Source: Anoxybacillus tepidamans PS2 (GTDB lineage: Bacteria > Bacillota > Bacilli > Bacillales > Anoxybacillaceae). Taken from it: DNA of 64,000 nucleotides. The position numbers and the translations under genes are program-made. Shown here in pieces: positions 52,804-62,059 of this stretch (position 1 is its first letter; each line of letters opens with the position of its first letter). Under the pieces are notes generated by a model that ran no database searches, was not told the origin of the DNA, and worked only from the letters and a program-made list of their open reading frames with translations. The DNA lies in NCBI RefSeq assembly GCF_000620165.1, contig NZ_JHVN01000014.1, forward strand, positions 20,904-84,903. The letters are read 5' to 3'.

Positions 52804-54366
52804 CTATTCCCCGCAAGCAGGCACCTCAATTTTTGATTTAGAATTTGCTTCCTGATAGACAAATCCGCTCACTTGTTTTACCCGTTGGAAAAATTTATGG
52901 AAACGTTCATTTGGATGTCCATGCTCCTTATATTCTTGAATAATGCGAATCACAGTCGGAACGATTTCGTGAGGCGGGATTCCCTCAGCAACAAGTTGCC
53001 CTGGATGTGCATTTCTCCCAATCGTTTTCCCGCCTAAAAATAGGTCAAATGCCCCTTTTCGGTACACAATTCCAATATCTTCTCGCACCGCTCCGTAACA
53101 TGCCATTCCGCAGCCGTTAAAGCCAAGCTTCAACTCTTTTGGCAACGCAAGCCCATTCAGTTGCTCATGCAGCTGTTTGGCATAAGGAATGGCATCCGTT
53201 TTTTCACCGTCGCAAAAATCGCACGCTTTTACCGTCAATACATCGCCAATCGGCGCAACAATAAGTCCCGCTTCTTTCAGTTTTGCGATCACATCATCGG
53301 GATTTGCGGTTGGAATTTCTAATTTCAAATAATGATCCGGCGTATACATCATCTTCCCATCGCTTCCAGCAATGTTTGCAATCGCTATCATTTGCTCTGG
53401 AGCCAACACTTTATTCGCTACCCCTGGACTGACCGCCAATTCTAAAATATCGGGGAACGTTTCTTGTTGTTCGTTTTGCCGAACAGCGATTTTCTGCAAC
53501 GCTGCTTCGGCTGTGCGGCGCACTCTTTCGGCTTTTACCTGATCAAGCGCCCACGGCTCCGCTTCTTTTCGCAGACGTTCGTGCGGTTTTAACGGTTGTT
53601 CTAATGCGTCCAGTGTATATTTTCGCTGGTATCCGCGCGGGGTAATCATCATTCCGTCATGCACGAAAGTAGATGAATTACCAATAATGACGGTTGTCAA
53701 CATACCGATTTCGTATTCGAGCATATGCTCTAAATCGGTAATGACAATTTGTTGACGGGCACGGTAGGCGCTTTTCACCAAGCCAACCGGCGTTTCAGGG
53801 GAGCGATAGCGTAAAAGAATACGCTGCGCTTCGACAATTTGCCGCGTTCGCCTTCCGCTTTTTGGGTTATAAAGAGCAATGACAAAATCGGCCATCGCGG
53901 CCGCTTCAATCCGTTTTTCAATCAGCGTCCACGGCGTTAAATGATCGCTTAGGCTAATGGTGCATGCATCATGCATAATGGGTGCTCCCAACAACGCACC
54001 GCATGAATTGATGGCAGAAACCCCTGGAATGACTTCAACTTCCACTCCGCTTTCTTTCGTCCAACCTTTTTCAATTAACACTTCGTATACAAGCCCAGCC
54101 ATTCCGTATACACCCGCATCGCCGCTCGAAATAACAGCGACTTTCTTGCCCCGCTCTGCCCATTTCACCGCTTCTTGTGCCCGGCTCACTTCCTCTGTCA
54201 TCCCGGTGCTGATAATCGGTTTGTCCCCTATTAAATCAGAAACAAGATCGATGTATGTTTTATAACCAATCACGATATCGCTTTCTTCAATCGCTTCCCG
54301 CGCCCGCTTTGTCATATGGTCGACACTGCCTGGCCCAAATCCGATAATCAGCAGTTTTCCGCTCAC
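52804..54366 (-). CDS. cbiH60: Cobalt-precorrin-3 C17-methyltransferase fused to a nitrite/sulfite-reductase-like Fe-S domain (CbiH60)
   Basis: 520 aa. Residues 1-245 are the CbiH/CobJ methylase that contracts the ring (LLIIGFGPGSVDHMTKRAR, VISSGDAGVYGMAGL, VIPGVSAINSCGALLGAPIM). Residues about 320-510 are a ferredoxin-like and NIR/SIR-type domain with cysteines in KACDFCDGEK and FNGCGMACYGAVRED that can hold an Fe-S cluster. This matches CbiH60 of B. megaterium. The GTG at 54366 has AAAGGAGGAGC upstream; the earlier ATG overlaps the permease gene without its own site. Confidence 0.93.
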   Translation of the reverse strand: MSGKLLIIGFGPGSVDHMTKRAREAIEESDIVIGYKTYIDLVSDLIGDKPIISTGMTEEVSRAQEAVKWAERGKKVAVISSGDAGVYGMAGLVYEVLIEKGWTKESGVEVEVIPGVSAINSCGALLGAPIMHDACTISLSDHLTPWTLIEKRIEAAAMADFVIALYNPKSGRRTRQIVEAQRILLRYRSPETPVGLVKSAYRARQQIVITDLEHMLEYEIGMLTTVIIGNSSTFVHDGMMITPRGYQRKYTLDALEQPLKPHERLRKEAEPWALDQVKAERVRRTAEAALQKIAVRQNEQQETFPDILELAVSPGVANKVLAPEQMIAIANIAGSDGKMMYTPDHYLKLEIPTANPDDVIAKLKEAGLIVAPIGDVLTVKACDFCDGEKTDAIPYAKQLHEQLNGLALPKELKLGFNGCGMACYGAVREDIGIVYRKGAFDLFLGGKTIGRNAHPGQLVAEGIPPHEIVPTVIRIIQEYKEHGHPNERFHKFFQRVKQVSGFVYQEANSKSKIEVPACGE

Positions 54367-54367
54367 T

Positions 54368-55075
54368 TTATGCTCCTCCTTTCCATGTTTCAATCATGAT
54401 TGTGATACCTAGCCATATACTGTACAAGCTTGTGATCGCTCCAAACAGAAAAAACAATGAATCTCGTATTCTCGCCTTCATAAATCCCCATGATAGACAG
54501 AAAGTCATTCCAATGGTTGCGATTAAAAGTCCGACCACAAATAAACTGAGCTGTAATGCTGCGACACTCATGTCTGCTTTTCCCGCGGTATGCGTTAAAA
54601 TGGCAAGCTGCGTCGGGCTTTCGACGCCAATTCCATGGATAATGCCTATAATAAAAGCGCTGATCCAACCGAAGCGAAACAACGAATGCGAATGATAGAA
54701 GCTATCGTTTCTTTGAAAGCGACGCAATATCGTGCCGATCAACTCATAAAGCACCTTGATTCGGCTTTTCATTTCATTTTTGTAAAGAAGTGAAAAGAGC
54801 ATCACTCCCCCAAGAAAAATAAGAGTGCACCCAACCATTGCTTCGATCACACGGGTCATTCCACTCGGCAGATGAAACCCGATAAAAATTGCAATCATCC
54901 CCATGAAAAATACGATAAAACCATGTCCGAATGCATACATGATCCCTAACACCACTTGCCTTTTGCGATGTGACTCACTTCCTACCATATCGGCAATTGC
55001 TGCGACATGATCGCTATCCATTCCATGCCTCATTCCTAAAAACACAGCCATCATCACATATGTCATCAATTCCAA
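54368..55075 (-). CDS. Nickel/cobalt permease (NiCoT / HoxN-type)
   Basis: 235-aa membrane protein with about six helices. MRHGMDSDHVAAIADMVG in helix II is the metal-selectivity motif of the NiCoT/NicO group (RHAxDADHI type), and GIIHGIGVESPTQLAIL is a second conserved stretch. Its place inside the operon, between cbiW and cbiH60, points to cobalt as the substrate. The start is a TTG at 55075 (GAGGTAGAGG upstream) or the ATG at 55066. No other metal importer lies in the operon. Confidence 0.85.
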   Translation of the reverse strand: MELMTYVMMAVFLGMRHGMDSDHVAAIADMVGSESHRKRQVVLGIMYAFGHGFIVFFMGMIAIFIGFHLPSGMTRVIEAMVGCTLIFLGGVMLFSLLYKNEMKSRIKVLYELIGTILRRFQRNDSFYHSHSLFRFGWISAFIIGIIHGIGVESPTQLAILTHTAGKADMSVAALQLSLFVVGLLIATIGMTFCLSWGFMKARIRDSLFFLFGAITSLYSIWLGITIMIETWKGGA

Positions 55076-55086
55076 TTGCCTCTACC

Positions 55087-55464
55087 TCATTTCCCTAATT
55101 TTTGAATTCCTAACGAAGTAGTTGAGTTTCCTGAAAAAATAAATCCTTGTTCTTGTTCGTATTGATACGTTATCGCTTCTTCTAACGGCTCGCCATTCAT
55201 TAAGTGCTGCTGTACTAGTTTCTTCCCTCGCTCTGGGGTGATTGACTTGTACCAAATTCCTTCCGGATACACAATGACCACACACGCATCTTCGCAACGA
55301 CCGTTACAGCGCGTCCTTGTCGTATGTACGTCGCAATCAAGTTCAAGCCTTGCAATTTCTTCGCGAATAGCGCTTGTGACCTCTTCTCCTCCTTTTCGCA
55401 TGCAGCTACCGCCGTTGCAAATCAATACGTGATGCCTCGTTCCTGTTAAATTCCATGTTGCCAT
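55087..55464 (-). CDS. cbiW: [2Fe-2S] thioredoxin-like ferredoxin (CbiW)
   Basis: 125 aa. VLICNGGSCMRKGGEEV, then TRTRCNGRCEDACVVIVYPE gives the four cysteines of the thioredoxin-like 2Fe-2S ferredoxin fold. In B. megaterium the first gene of the cob operon (cbiW) encodes such a protein. Probably an electron donor for the Fe-S enzymes of the operon. AAAGGAGAGG precedes the ATG. First gene behind the cobalamin riboswitch. Confidence 0.88.
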   Translation of the reverse strand: MATWNLTGTRHHVLICNGGSCMRKGGEEVTSAIREEIARLELDCDVHTTRTRCNGRCEDACVVIVYPEGIWYKSITPERGKKLVQQHLMNGEPLEEAITYQYEQEQGFIFSGNSTTSLGIQKLGK

Positions 55465-55486
55465 ATCAATCCTCTCCTTTTTCCAA

Positions 55487-55518
55487 AATAAAAAGCACCT
55501 CTATAGATAGAGGTGCAG
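55487..55518 (-). terminator. Terminator in the cob operon leader
   Basis: GCACCTCTAT and ATAGAGGTGC form a 10-bp stem with a 3-nt loop, followed by TTTTTATTTTGG on the minus strand. It lies between the cobalamin aptamer and cbiW, so it is the likely off-switch. Confidence 0.85.
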
Positions 55519-55609
55519 AAAAATGCATACGGGAAGCCTAAAAATGCACGTAAACAGGCCTTTATGTATACGATTCCCCCGCACGTCTACCTATAATCCC
55601 GTAGGTATC

Positions 55610-55792
55610 CGTCCGAGCAAATAAGGCAGGTCTCCTGACTTAGAATCATCGCTTCATTGCGCCTTCCCGAAGTTTCCTTCAGTGACATGATGCAATGAAA
55701 CTCCTCATCACAGTGGCGGGTACCGTGACGGCTTTTCACCGTACTTCCCTTTTAAGCCTGTCCCACTAGAGAAAGGCACCTTACTTGCTTTA
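55610..55792 (-). promoter_or_regulatory. Cobalamin riboswitch
   Basis: On the minus strand the conserved parts appear in order: GGTGCC near the 5' end, AAAAGGGAAGTACGGTGAAA, GCCGTCACGGTACCCGCCACTG (shortened here by loops), GTGATG, and the B12 box AGTCAGGAGACCTGCC. A terminator and the 16-gene cobalamin operon follow. Adenosylcobalamin binding should switch the operon off. Confidence 0.95.
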
Positions 55793-55862
55793 GCAAATTA
55801 TTCAACTGTTAAGTTTATCCTCCACAATGATATGACGAATTTTCTAAAAAAGTCAACCATTT

Positions 55863-56342
55863 TTATTTTTCGAACAGTTTTGTTTTAGCAACAACAACTC
55901 CATCGCTATCGACATACACATGCGCGCCCGGCTCCCAACGTACGCCCCCGAATTCAAGAACGCTATCGCGCGCCCCTTTCCCTTCTTTTTTGCTTTTGAC
56001 AGGGCACGTGCCAATCGCGACCACGCCAAGCGGCATTTGCGCGATTTCGGCTGAATCGCGAATGCAACCATGAACAATGACGCCCGCGAGACCTCGTTCA
56101 CAGGCAATTTGTGCCAGACGATCTCCAAGCAATGCACAATTCCGTGACCCTTTTCCATCGACAACCAAAACCGTTCCCGCTGGAACCGTTTCAAGCGCTT
56201 CACGAACGAGCACGTTATCTTCAAACACATCAACGGTCGCAATCGGGCCAGAAAACTCGGTTTTTCCGCCGTAAGACTGCAACCGCAATTGGCAAACCTG
56301 CAACTCCTCCAAAAATTGATCGCACAAATCCGCTGTTTTCAT
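55863..56342 (-). CDS. rraA: RraA family protein (ribonuclease activity regulator / HMG aldolase fold)
   Basis: 159-aa RraA-like protein. TADLCDQFLEEL at the N-terminus, VLVVDGKGSRNCALLGDRLA and GVIVHGCIRDSAEIAQMPLGV are the family core (the GCIRD block holds the substrate and metal residues of the aldolase type). RraA in E. coli inhibits RNase E, which Bacillaceae lack in that form, so the real role here is uncertain. GGGGGAGGGG lies before the ATG. Confidence 0.88.
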   Translation of the reverse strand: MKTADLCDQFLEELQVCQLRLQSYGGKTEFSGPIATVDVFEDNVLVREALETVPAGTVLVVDGKGSRNCALLGDRLAQIACERGLAGVIVHGCIRDSAEIAQMPLGVVAIGTCPVKSKKEGKGARDSVLEFGGVRWEPGAHVYVDSDGVVVAKTKLFEK

Positions 56343-56451
56343 AACGAAATCCCCTCCCCCTTGTTCTCATTTATAACCATTTGACACGCATCGTCAAAAA
56401 TCCTTCTAACACGCTCAGAAGAAAGAGGGGCTAGATTTTAATCGAAGCAAA

Positions 56452-57000
56452 TTACCGCTTCTTTCGCCATCTTTGCACGCCGTATAAGACTCCTGCCAAC
56501 ACTATCGCAGCAACTGTATAAGAGATCAATCGATGTTCTTCTAATTTGTGCACTTCGACGTTCTTTGTCGGCACCTTCCCTTTTCCTAATTCGTTGACAT
56601 CGTGTTTCGCCTCGGCCAATGGTTTGATAAGAGAACAAATGTTTGTAAATAAATCTGATTCACCGTATGCGTAAACGAGATATTTCTCCCCTACTTCAAA
56701 TGGATAGCCACAATCGGCGTTGCTAAACCCCGTGTAAACGACGACGTGCGTTTCATCGACTCCTTTCCACGTTCGCTCAACCGCCAACACAACGGCCCGC
56801 TTCGGCCACTTACCAAGTCCCGGCTCCTCTATTTTCGTCTCGTATATTTGCACGACTTTTCCAGCAAAAACGGCTTTGCTTTCAGCAAACGCTTCTTTTG
56901 GAGAAACGGGAGGCACACAGTCGCAAGCGTAGGCCGGGGTTTCGGAAAATATAAAAGACAAAAAAACAAACAACAACAAACTGCCCCAATAGTTTTTCAT
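56452..57000 (-). CDS. Secreted, membrane-anchored TIMP/NTR-like protein
   Basis: 182 aa. A signal peptide ends at ETPAYA, so the mature protein starts with CDCVPP. Further cysteines are in NADCGYPFEVGEKYLVYAY and TNICSL. An N-terminal Cys-x-Cys, a V-F-x-G-K-V strand and the F-x-x-G-x-x-Y-L-V-Y block are the tissue-inhibitor-of-metalloproteinase (NTR) fold also found in bacteria. One C-terminal helix plus KKR anchors it. The binding partner is unknown. The start is at 57000, behind AAAGGTG; the frame is open back to 57180. Confidence 0.78.
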   Translation of the reverse strand: MKNYWGSLLLFVFLSFIFSETPAYACDCVPPVSPKEAFAESKAVFAGKVVQIYETKIEEPGLGKWPKRAVVLAVERTWKGVDETHVVVYTGFSNADCGYPFEVGEKYLVYAYGESDLFTNICSLIKPLAEAKHDVNELGKGKVPTKNVEVHKLEEHRLISYTVAAIVLAGVLYGVQRWRKKR

Positions 57001-57155
57001 CCTATCACCTTTTCTTGGAATTAGACGAACAAAAAGAGCATTTGTTACAAGTTTACATAATAATATTATAGTATAATAATCTAAACGGTGAGGACTATTG
57101 CCATTTTCAATTAAATCAAGTATAATTCGTCGAAAACGAGTGAGGAGGAACGGTT

Positions 57156-57590
57156 TTGTTTGAGATTGTCGAATATACACGCCATCCTTTTACGATCACC
57201 ACAGATCCAGCTCGCATTCAAATCGATCGTGTTTGTAAATTTCTAGCGCAGTCATATTGGGCAAACAAAAGAAATCGCTCGACGATTATCAAGTCCATTC
57301 AGCATTCATTATGTTTTTCTCTATTTCATGAACAGACACAAATCGGATTTGCTCGATTCATTACAGATGGCGCCACGTTTGCGTATTTATGCGATGTCTT
57401 TATCGATGAAGCATATCGCGGAAACGAGCTTGGCAAATGGCTGGTGCAATGCGTGTTGCAACACCCTGATGTGGCGACCGTCCGCCGCTTTTTGTTAGTC
57501 ACAAAAGACGCCCACGGGCTGTACCGACAATTTGGATTCGAAGCATTGCAAGAACCGGAACGATATATGGAGATATTTCGTGAACAGTAA
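57156..57590 (+). CDS. GNAT family N-acetyltransferase
   Basis: 144-aa acetyl-CoA-dependent transferase. The CoA loop is DEAYRGNELGKWLVQCVL, and the C-terminal GLYRQFGFEALQEPERYMEI is complete. IGFARFITDGATFAYLCDVF is typical of the small YitI/YjcF-like group. Substrate unknown. The start is TTG 57156 with GAGGAGGAACG upstream. Unlike the two GNAT genes near 9-10 kb this one is intact. Confidence 0.85.
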   Translation: MFEIVEYTRHPFTITTDPARIQIDRVCKFLAQSYWANKRNRSTIIKSIQHSLCFSLFHEQTQIGFARFITDGATFAYLCDVFIDEAYRGNELGKWLVQCVLQHPDVATVRRFLLVTKDAHGLYRQFGFEALQEPERYMEIFREQ

Positions 57591-57623
57591 TGTTTTCTAT
57601 TGTTAACAAGGGAGGAACGCTAA

Positions 57624-57879
57624 GTGTTTGCGTTGAATCGTGACAGCTTTTCCCTCTTCCTCCTTCTTCAAAGCTATTTTACGGCGTAAAAAAGGCGTCA
57701 AAGAGTATGTATCGGTGACAAAAGCACGATTACGGATCCAGTTAGGAAATGACACGTATGACTTAGAAGAAGGCGACTCCATGTATTACGAAGCGGATGT
57801 GGAGCACAGTTTTACCAATATCGGCAATGCAGACTGTCATTATTATTTAGTCATTGATTCCAACAATGCTCATTTATAG
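57624..57879 (+). pseudogene. Small cupin-domain gene with two frameshifts
   Basis: A good ribosome site (AAGGGAGGAACG) leads to a GTG at 57624 reading FALNRDSF, then a stop in this frame. Another frame carries LFPLPPSSKLFYGVKKA, and the third carries GVKEYVSV and then LGNDTYDLEEGDSMYYEADV to the stop at 57877. Joined, they give a single-domain cupin like the C-terminal sensor of XRE-cupin regulators (NRD-x-LFxP...SKLFYGVKKGVKEYVSV). Two small indels are needed, the second in an A-run near 57690. A shorter product from GTG 57640 is possible but unlikely. Confidence 0.7.
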
Positions 57880-57897
57880 AGATTCCACTATTGTAAA

Positions 57898-57943
57898 CAA
57901 CGCTTCCCCCTTCCGCGCGTTGCGGAAGAGGGAAGCATTATTT
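57898..57943. terminator. Terminator between the cupin gene and topB
   Basis: CGCTTCCC...TTCCGC and GCGGAA...GGGAAGC form a long bulged stem between convergent genes. Confidence 0.65.
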
Positions 57944-60091
57944 AGGCTGAAAGGCAAATGATATTTTCCGTTCTTGTTCATTCCAGATTAAATAGGCATC
58001 AAACGTTTTCTCGCCTTTTTTAAACCCTTTGATTAAATCCGTTTTTCCGTTCGCAAGCAGCTTTTTGATATTTGTTTGCGACAGTTTTTTGCCGAGAATC
58101 ATTTTGGAAATGGTGAACGAGCATTTCGTTTTGGAGAAATTTGCACAGCCGTAAAACTCTCCTTTGTCAATCACTGCGCCGCCGCACAATTTACATGTGC
58201 CGACTTTTTTGCCAAGCGTCGCTTTCGATTTCGTCCGCTGAATCGCAGCGGTATCCAACCCGGCAAAATCCCAATGCTTGGACATTTCGATCGCGTCTTG
58301 AACAATTTTTTGCGACAGCTTCTTCACCTGTTCCATAAAGGCGGAGGCGGACGCCTTTCCTTCGCCGATTTCGCTCAGGCGTTGCTCCCATTTTGCCGTC
58401 ATTTCTGGCGAGGCTAAAATTTTGTCGCCGATCGCTTCAATCAGCACTTTTCCTTTGTCTGTGACAAAAACTTGGTTTTTCTTTACTTCAATATACTTTC
58501 GCTCTTTTAACATCGTAATGATGCCCGCACGCGTCGCTTCCGTGCCGAGCCCTTCCGTTTTCGCCAGCACTTTCTCCAATTCTTCATTTTCTAAAAACTT
58601 GCCGGCCGTTTTCATCAGCGTGATCAGCTGCCCTTCCGTATATCGCTTAGGCGGCTGCGTTTGCCCCTCTTTGACGCGGACGTTCGCCACTGTTCCTGTC
58701 TCTCCCCGAGCCAGAGGCGGGAGCAGCGCTAAATCATCTTCCTCCCGCTGAAAAATAACTTTCCGCCATCCTTCTTGAATTTGTTGTTTGCCTTTTGAAA
58801 TAAACGATGCACGTCCGTCTACAAGCGTCATCACCGTCGTATAATCAAAAACCGCTTCTTCGTAATGCGCGGCAATCAATCTCCGGACGATTAAATCATA
58901 AATCTTCCGTTCCTCGCTTGATAATTTCGCAGGATCAACAACTTGTTCCGTCGGAATAATGGCGTAATGGTCCGTCACCTTTTTTTCATTTACATAACGT
59001 TTATTATGTAAAACTGACGATTTCGGCAGCGGAAACAACGGTTGATAGTCAGCATATTGGCTCAACTTTTGCAAAATATCGGGAAACGTTTCCGCTTCTC
59101 CTCTCGTAACATAGTTGGAGTCGGAGCGGGGATATGACACGATTCCTTTTTGATATAGCTTTTGTAAAATATCGAGCGTCTTTTTCGGCGAAAATTGATA
59201 GAGCTTGTTCGCTGTCGCCTGAAGCGACGATAAATTAAATAAAAGCGGCGGCTGATACTCTTTGCGCTCCGTCTTCACTTCCTGCACAATCGCCTGCTTG
59301 TTTTCGCAAAAAGCGGCCACTTTTCGCGCCAACTCTTCATCTTTCAAGCGCGTTTCTTGATCATGAATCCATTTTCCCTCGTACTGTTTGCCGTTCATAT
59401 GGAAAGTCGCGACGACCTCCCAAAACGGCTCTGGTTTAAAATTCTCGATTTCTTTTTCCCGCTTGACGATTAATGCTAACGTCGGCGTCTGCACTCTCCC
59501 GGCAGAAAAAACATCGTTCATTCCTTTTTGTTTTAACAAGATACTGTACGCTCGGGATGCGTTCATACCAACAAGCCAATCGGCGCAAGCGCGCGCATAT
59601 GCCTCCTCAAACAAGGAGCGCGTTTCCTTTTCATCTAATAGTTGACGAAATCCTTCATAAATGGCCTTTGGCGTCATCGATGAAATCCAAAGCCGTTTCA
59701 TCGGTTTTTGGACACCGCTCATATGAATGATATTGCGGACGATCAGCTCCCCTTCCCGCCCAGCGTCTCCCGCATGAATGATTTCCGTCACTTCCGGCTT
59801 TTTAAGCAACTCCTTTACAATTTGAAATTGTTTTGCTTTCGCCTTTTCGACTTCATACTGAAAACGCTCTGGAATGATCGGCAACGCTTCTAGTTTCCAT
59901 CGTTTCCACTCAGGGCGATACCGCTCAGGAGGAGCCAGCTGCAAAAGATGGCCCACCGCCCACGTCATATACGCTCCTTTTGGAAAGAGTTCGTTTGGCA
60001 AAATTTCAATATAGCCTTGGCGTTTTTTCGTTTGAAAAATCGATGCCAACGTTGCACCTTGATCCGGTTTTTCAGCAATAATAACTTTCAT
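57938..60091 (-). CDS. topB: DNA topoisomerase III
   Basis: 717-aa type IA topoisomerase that passes single strands and decatenates DNA. The Toprim domain starts VIIAEKPDQGATLAS and has HAGDAGREGELI; the catalytic tyrosine is in GIVSYPRSDSNYV; FSAGRVQTPTLALIV and GLGTEATRAGII are conserved. The C-terminus has one zinc-ribbon-like repeat (CKLCGGAVIDKGEFYGC...C). GGAGAAAGAAGC precedes the ATG. Confidence 0.95.
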   Translation of the reverse strand: MKVIIAEKPDQGATLASIFQTKKRQGYIEILPNELFPKGAYMTWAVGHLLQLAPPERYRPEWKRWKLEALPIIPERFQYEVEKAKAKQFQIVKELLKKPEVTEIIHAGDAGREGELIVRNIIHMSGVQKPMKRLWISSMTPKAIYEGFRQLLDEKETRSLFEEAYARACADWLVGMNASRAYSILLKQKGMNDVFSAGRVQTPTLALIVKREKEIENFKPEPFWEVVATFHMNGKQYEGKWIHDQETRLKDEELARKVAAFCENKQAIVQEVKTERKEYQPPLLFNLSSLQATANKLYQFSPKKTLDILQKLYQKGIVSYPRSDSNYVTRGEAETFPDILQKLSQYADYQPLFPLPKSSVLHNKRYVNEKKVTDHYAIIPTEQVVDPAKLSSEERKIYDLIVRRLIAAHYEEAVFDYTTVMTLVDGRASFISKGKQQIQEGWRKVIFQREEDDLALLPPLARGETGTVANVRVKEGQTQPPKRYTEGQLITLMKTAGKFLENEELEKVLAKTEGLGTEATRAGIITMLKERKYIEVKKNQVFVTDKGKVLIEAIGDKILASPEMTAKWEQRLSEIGEGKASASAFMEQVKKLSQKIVQDAIEMSKHWDFAGLDTAAIQRTKSKATLGKKVGTCKLCGGAVIDKGEFYGCANFSKTKCSFTISKMILGKKLSQTNIKKLLANGKTDLIKGFKKGEKTFDAYLIWNEQERKISFAFQPK

Positions 60092-60193
60092 GCTTCTTTC
60101 TCCTTCACGAGTTGGTTTCCTAAAGAGTAATCATTTGATTTTTGAACATACTACCTTATATAGCGGAAAAAACAGGAAAGGAAGTTGTGAAAA

Positions 60194-62059
60194 ATGAAAC
60201 GAATTGTCTATACGTTGCTCATCCTATTAATGATCGTTCCGGTCAATATAAAAGCAGCCGAAGTCGGCACGAACCCAAAGTATACTTGGAATCTAAATGA
60301 TATTTATTCATCGCTAGATATGTTCAACAAAGACCTCAACAAAGCCGCTAAAATGATACCGCTACTATCATCCTACCAAGGAAAGCTGAATAGTGAAAGC
60401 AATATAGCCAAACTATTTGCATTGCAAGAAAAAATAGCAAGAACGCTCGAGAAACTTTCCCTTTACGCCCATCTCAAACAAGATTTAAACATTGAAGATC
60501 AAACGGCAGCCAACTTAAAAGCAAAAGTGGAAACAGTCGCATCCAATTACGCATCGGCAACGTCATTTATCGAACCAGAAATTTTGTCGCTGCCTAAAAA
60601 CAAATTAGTCAAGTTTCAAAAAAGCAAACGTTTAAAAGGGTATGCTCGCTATTTTGAAGAACTGCTTGAACAAAAAAAACACACGCTTTCAAAAAAAGAA
60701 GAACAGCTGCTTGCGAAGCTCTCCCCAATTACAAGTGATGCTGAAAACATTTACAACAACGCTTCGCGCGGTGATTATACCCCGCCTACCATGAAAACGG
60801 CGAATGGAAAAACGATACAACTCACGGAAGGAAACTATTTAAAAGCGCTTGAAAACCCAAATCGGGCGTATCGCAAGCAAGCATTCCAAACGTTTTTTAA
60901 AAGTTATGAGGTCATCCAAAACACGTCTGCCGCGACTTTATACGCTTCTGTCAAAGCGGATGAATTGTATGCAAAAGCACGGAAGTACAAGTCCAGGCTT
61001 GATGCAGCGTTGTCTGCCGACGATGTTCCGAAAAAAGTATTCACAAATCTCATTGCTATAACGAATAAGCATTTACCATCGTTTCATCGCTATGTTGAAC
61101 TGCGAAAAAACGTGCTGAAGGTCGATCGCATCCATAGTTACGACATGTATGTTCCACTTGTTCCCGAAACGGTTGCCAATCAAATGAAATTTCCGATTGA
61201 CAAAGCTCAATCAACGATTCTGAAAGGGTTAAAACCGCTCGGAAATGACTATGTAAAACAGGTTCAAGACGCGTTTAATCATCGCTGGCTTGACGTATAT
61301 CCGCGCCCGAAAAAATATACAGGCGGATACAATACAGCCGCATATGATACCCATCCATATATTTTATTGAACTATGATCATTCATTGGACGGGATGTTGA
61401 CAATCGCTCATGAGATCGGCCATGCGATGAACTCGGTTTATACAAACCAAAAACAACCGTACCGCTACTCGGGCCAATCGATATTTACAGCGGAAGTCGC
61501 TTCTACCGCCAACGAATGGTTGATGCTCGACTATTTAACCAATCAAGCTAAAACAGATGAGGAAAAACTATACCTACTCAATCAACAAATCGATCAAATA
61601 CGCGGTGCATTATATACGCAAGTGATGTATTCAGAATTCGAACAAGCCATTCACGATCGAGTGCGACAAAGCGGCAGCTTAACCGCTGAAGAGTTAAATA
61701 GCCTTTGGCTTCGTTTACTAAAAAAATATTATGGTCCTGCTTACGCTGTTGATCCTGAAGCTGCGCTTGGTTGGCTGCGCATCCCTCATTTCTATGACGC
61801 TTTTTACGTATATAAATACGCAACATCGCTGGCAGCATCGTTTGAGCTTGTAAAGCAGATGAAGGAAGATCGTACCGGTGCAGCCACAAAGCGCTATTTA
61901 CAGTTTTTAAGCGCCGGTACATCCGATGACCCGATTGAATTACTGAAAAAAGCAGGAGTGGATATGACATCATCAAAACCACTCGACAATCTTTTCACGT
62001 ATTTCGATTCACTTGTTCGCGAAATGGAACAAATTTTACGCAAGCAAGGAAAGTTATAA
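60194..62059 (+). CDS. Secreted oligoendopeptidase F family metallopeptidase
   Basis: 621-aa M3B zinc peptidase. The zinc site is TIAHEIGHAMNSVY (about residues 405-418) with the Glu further on in FTAEVASTANEWLM; the N-terminal half (YTWNLNDIYSSLDMFNKDL) is the usual PepF helical lobe and the C-terminus has FSAG-like FLSAGTSDDPIELL. Unlike common cytoplasmic PepF it starts with a signal peptide (IVYTLLILLMIVPVNIKAA) and so should act outside the cell on short peptides. GGAAAGGAAG precedes the ATG. Confidence 0.92.
   Translation: MKRIVYTLLILLMIVPVNIKAAEVGTNPKYTWNLNDIYSSLDMFNKDLNKAAKMIPLLSSYQGKLNSESNIAKLFALQEKIARTLEKLSLYAHLKQDLNIEDQTAANLKAKVETVASNYASATSFIEPEILSLPKNKLVKFQKSKRLKGYARYFEELLEQKKHTLSKKEEQLLAKLSPITSDAENIYNNASRGDYTPPTMKTANGKTIQLTEGNYLKALENPNRAYRKQAFQTFFKSYEVIQNTSAATLYASVKADELYAKARKYKSRLDAALSADDVPKKVFTNLIAITNKHLPSFHRYVELRKNVLKVDRIHSYDMYVPLVPETVANQMKFPIDKAQSTILKGLKPLGNDYVKQVQDAFNHRWLDVYPRPKKYTGGYNTAAYDTHPYILLNYDHSLDGMLTIAHEIGHAMNSVYTNQKQPYRYSGQSIFTAEVASTANEWLMLDYLTNQAKTDEEKLYLLNQQIDQIRGALYTQVMYSEFEQAIHDRVRQSGSLTAEELNSLWLRLLKKYYGPAYAVDPEAALGWLRIPHFYDAFYVYKYATSLAASFELVKQMKEDRTGAATKRYLQFLSAGTSDDPIELLKKAGVDMTSSKPLDNLFTYFDSLVREMEQILRKQGKL

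Noticed and set aside
56452..57180. Long version of the TIMP-like gene starting at 57180
   Set aside because: It would overlap the divergent GNAT start and hide the signal peptide; the ATG at 57000 has a ribosome site and exposes it.
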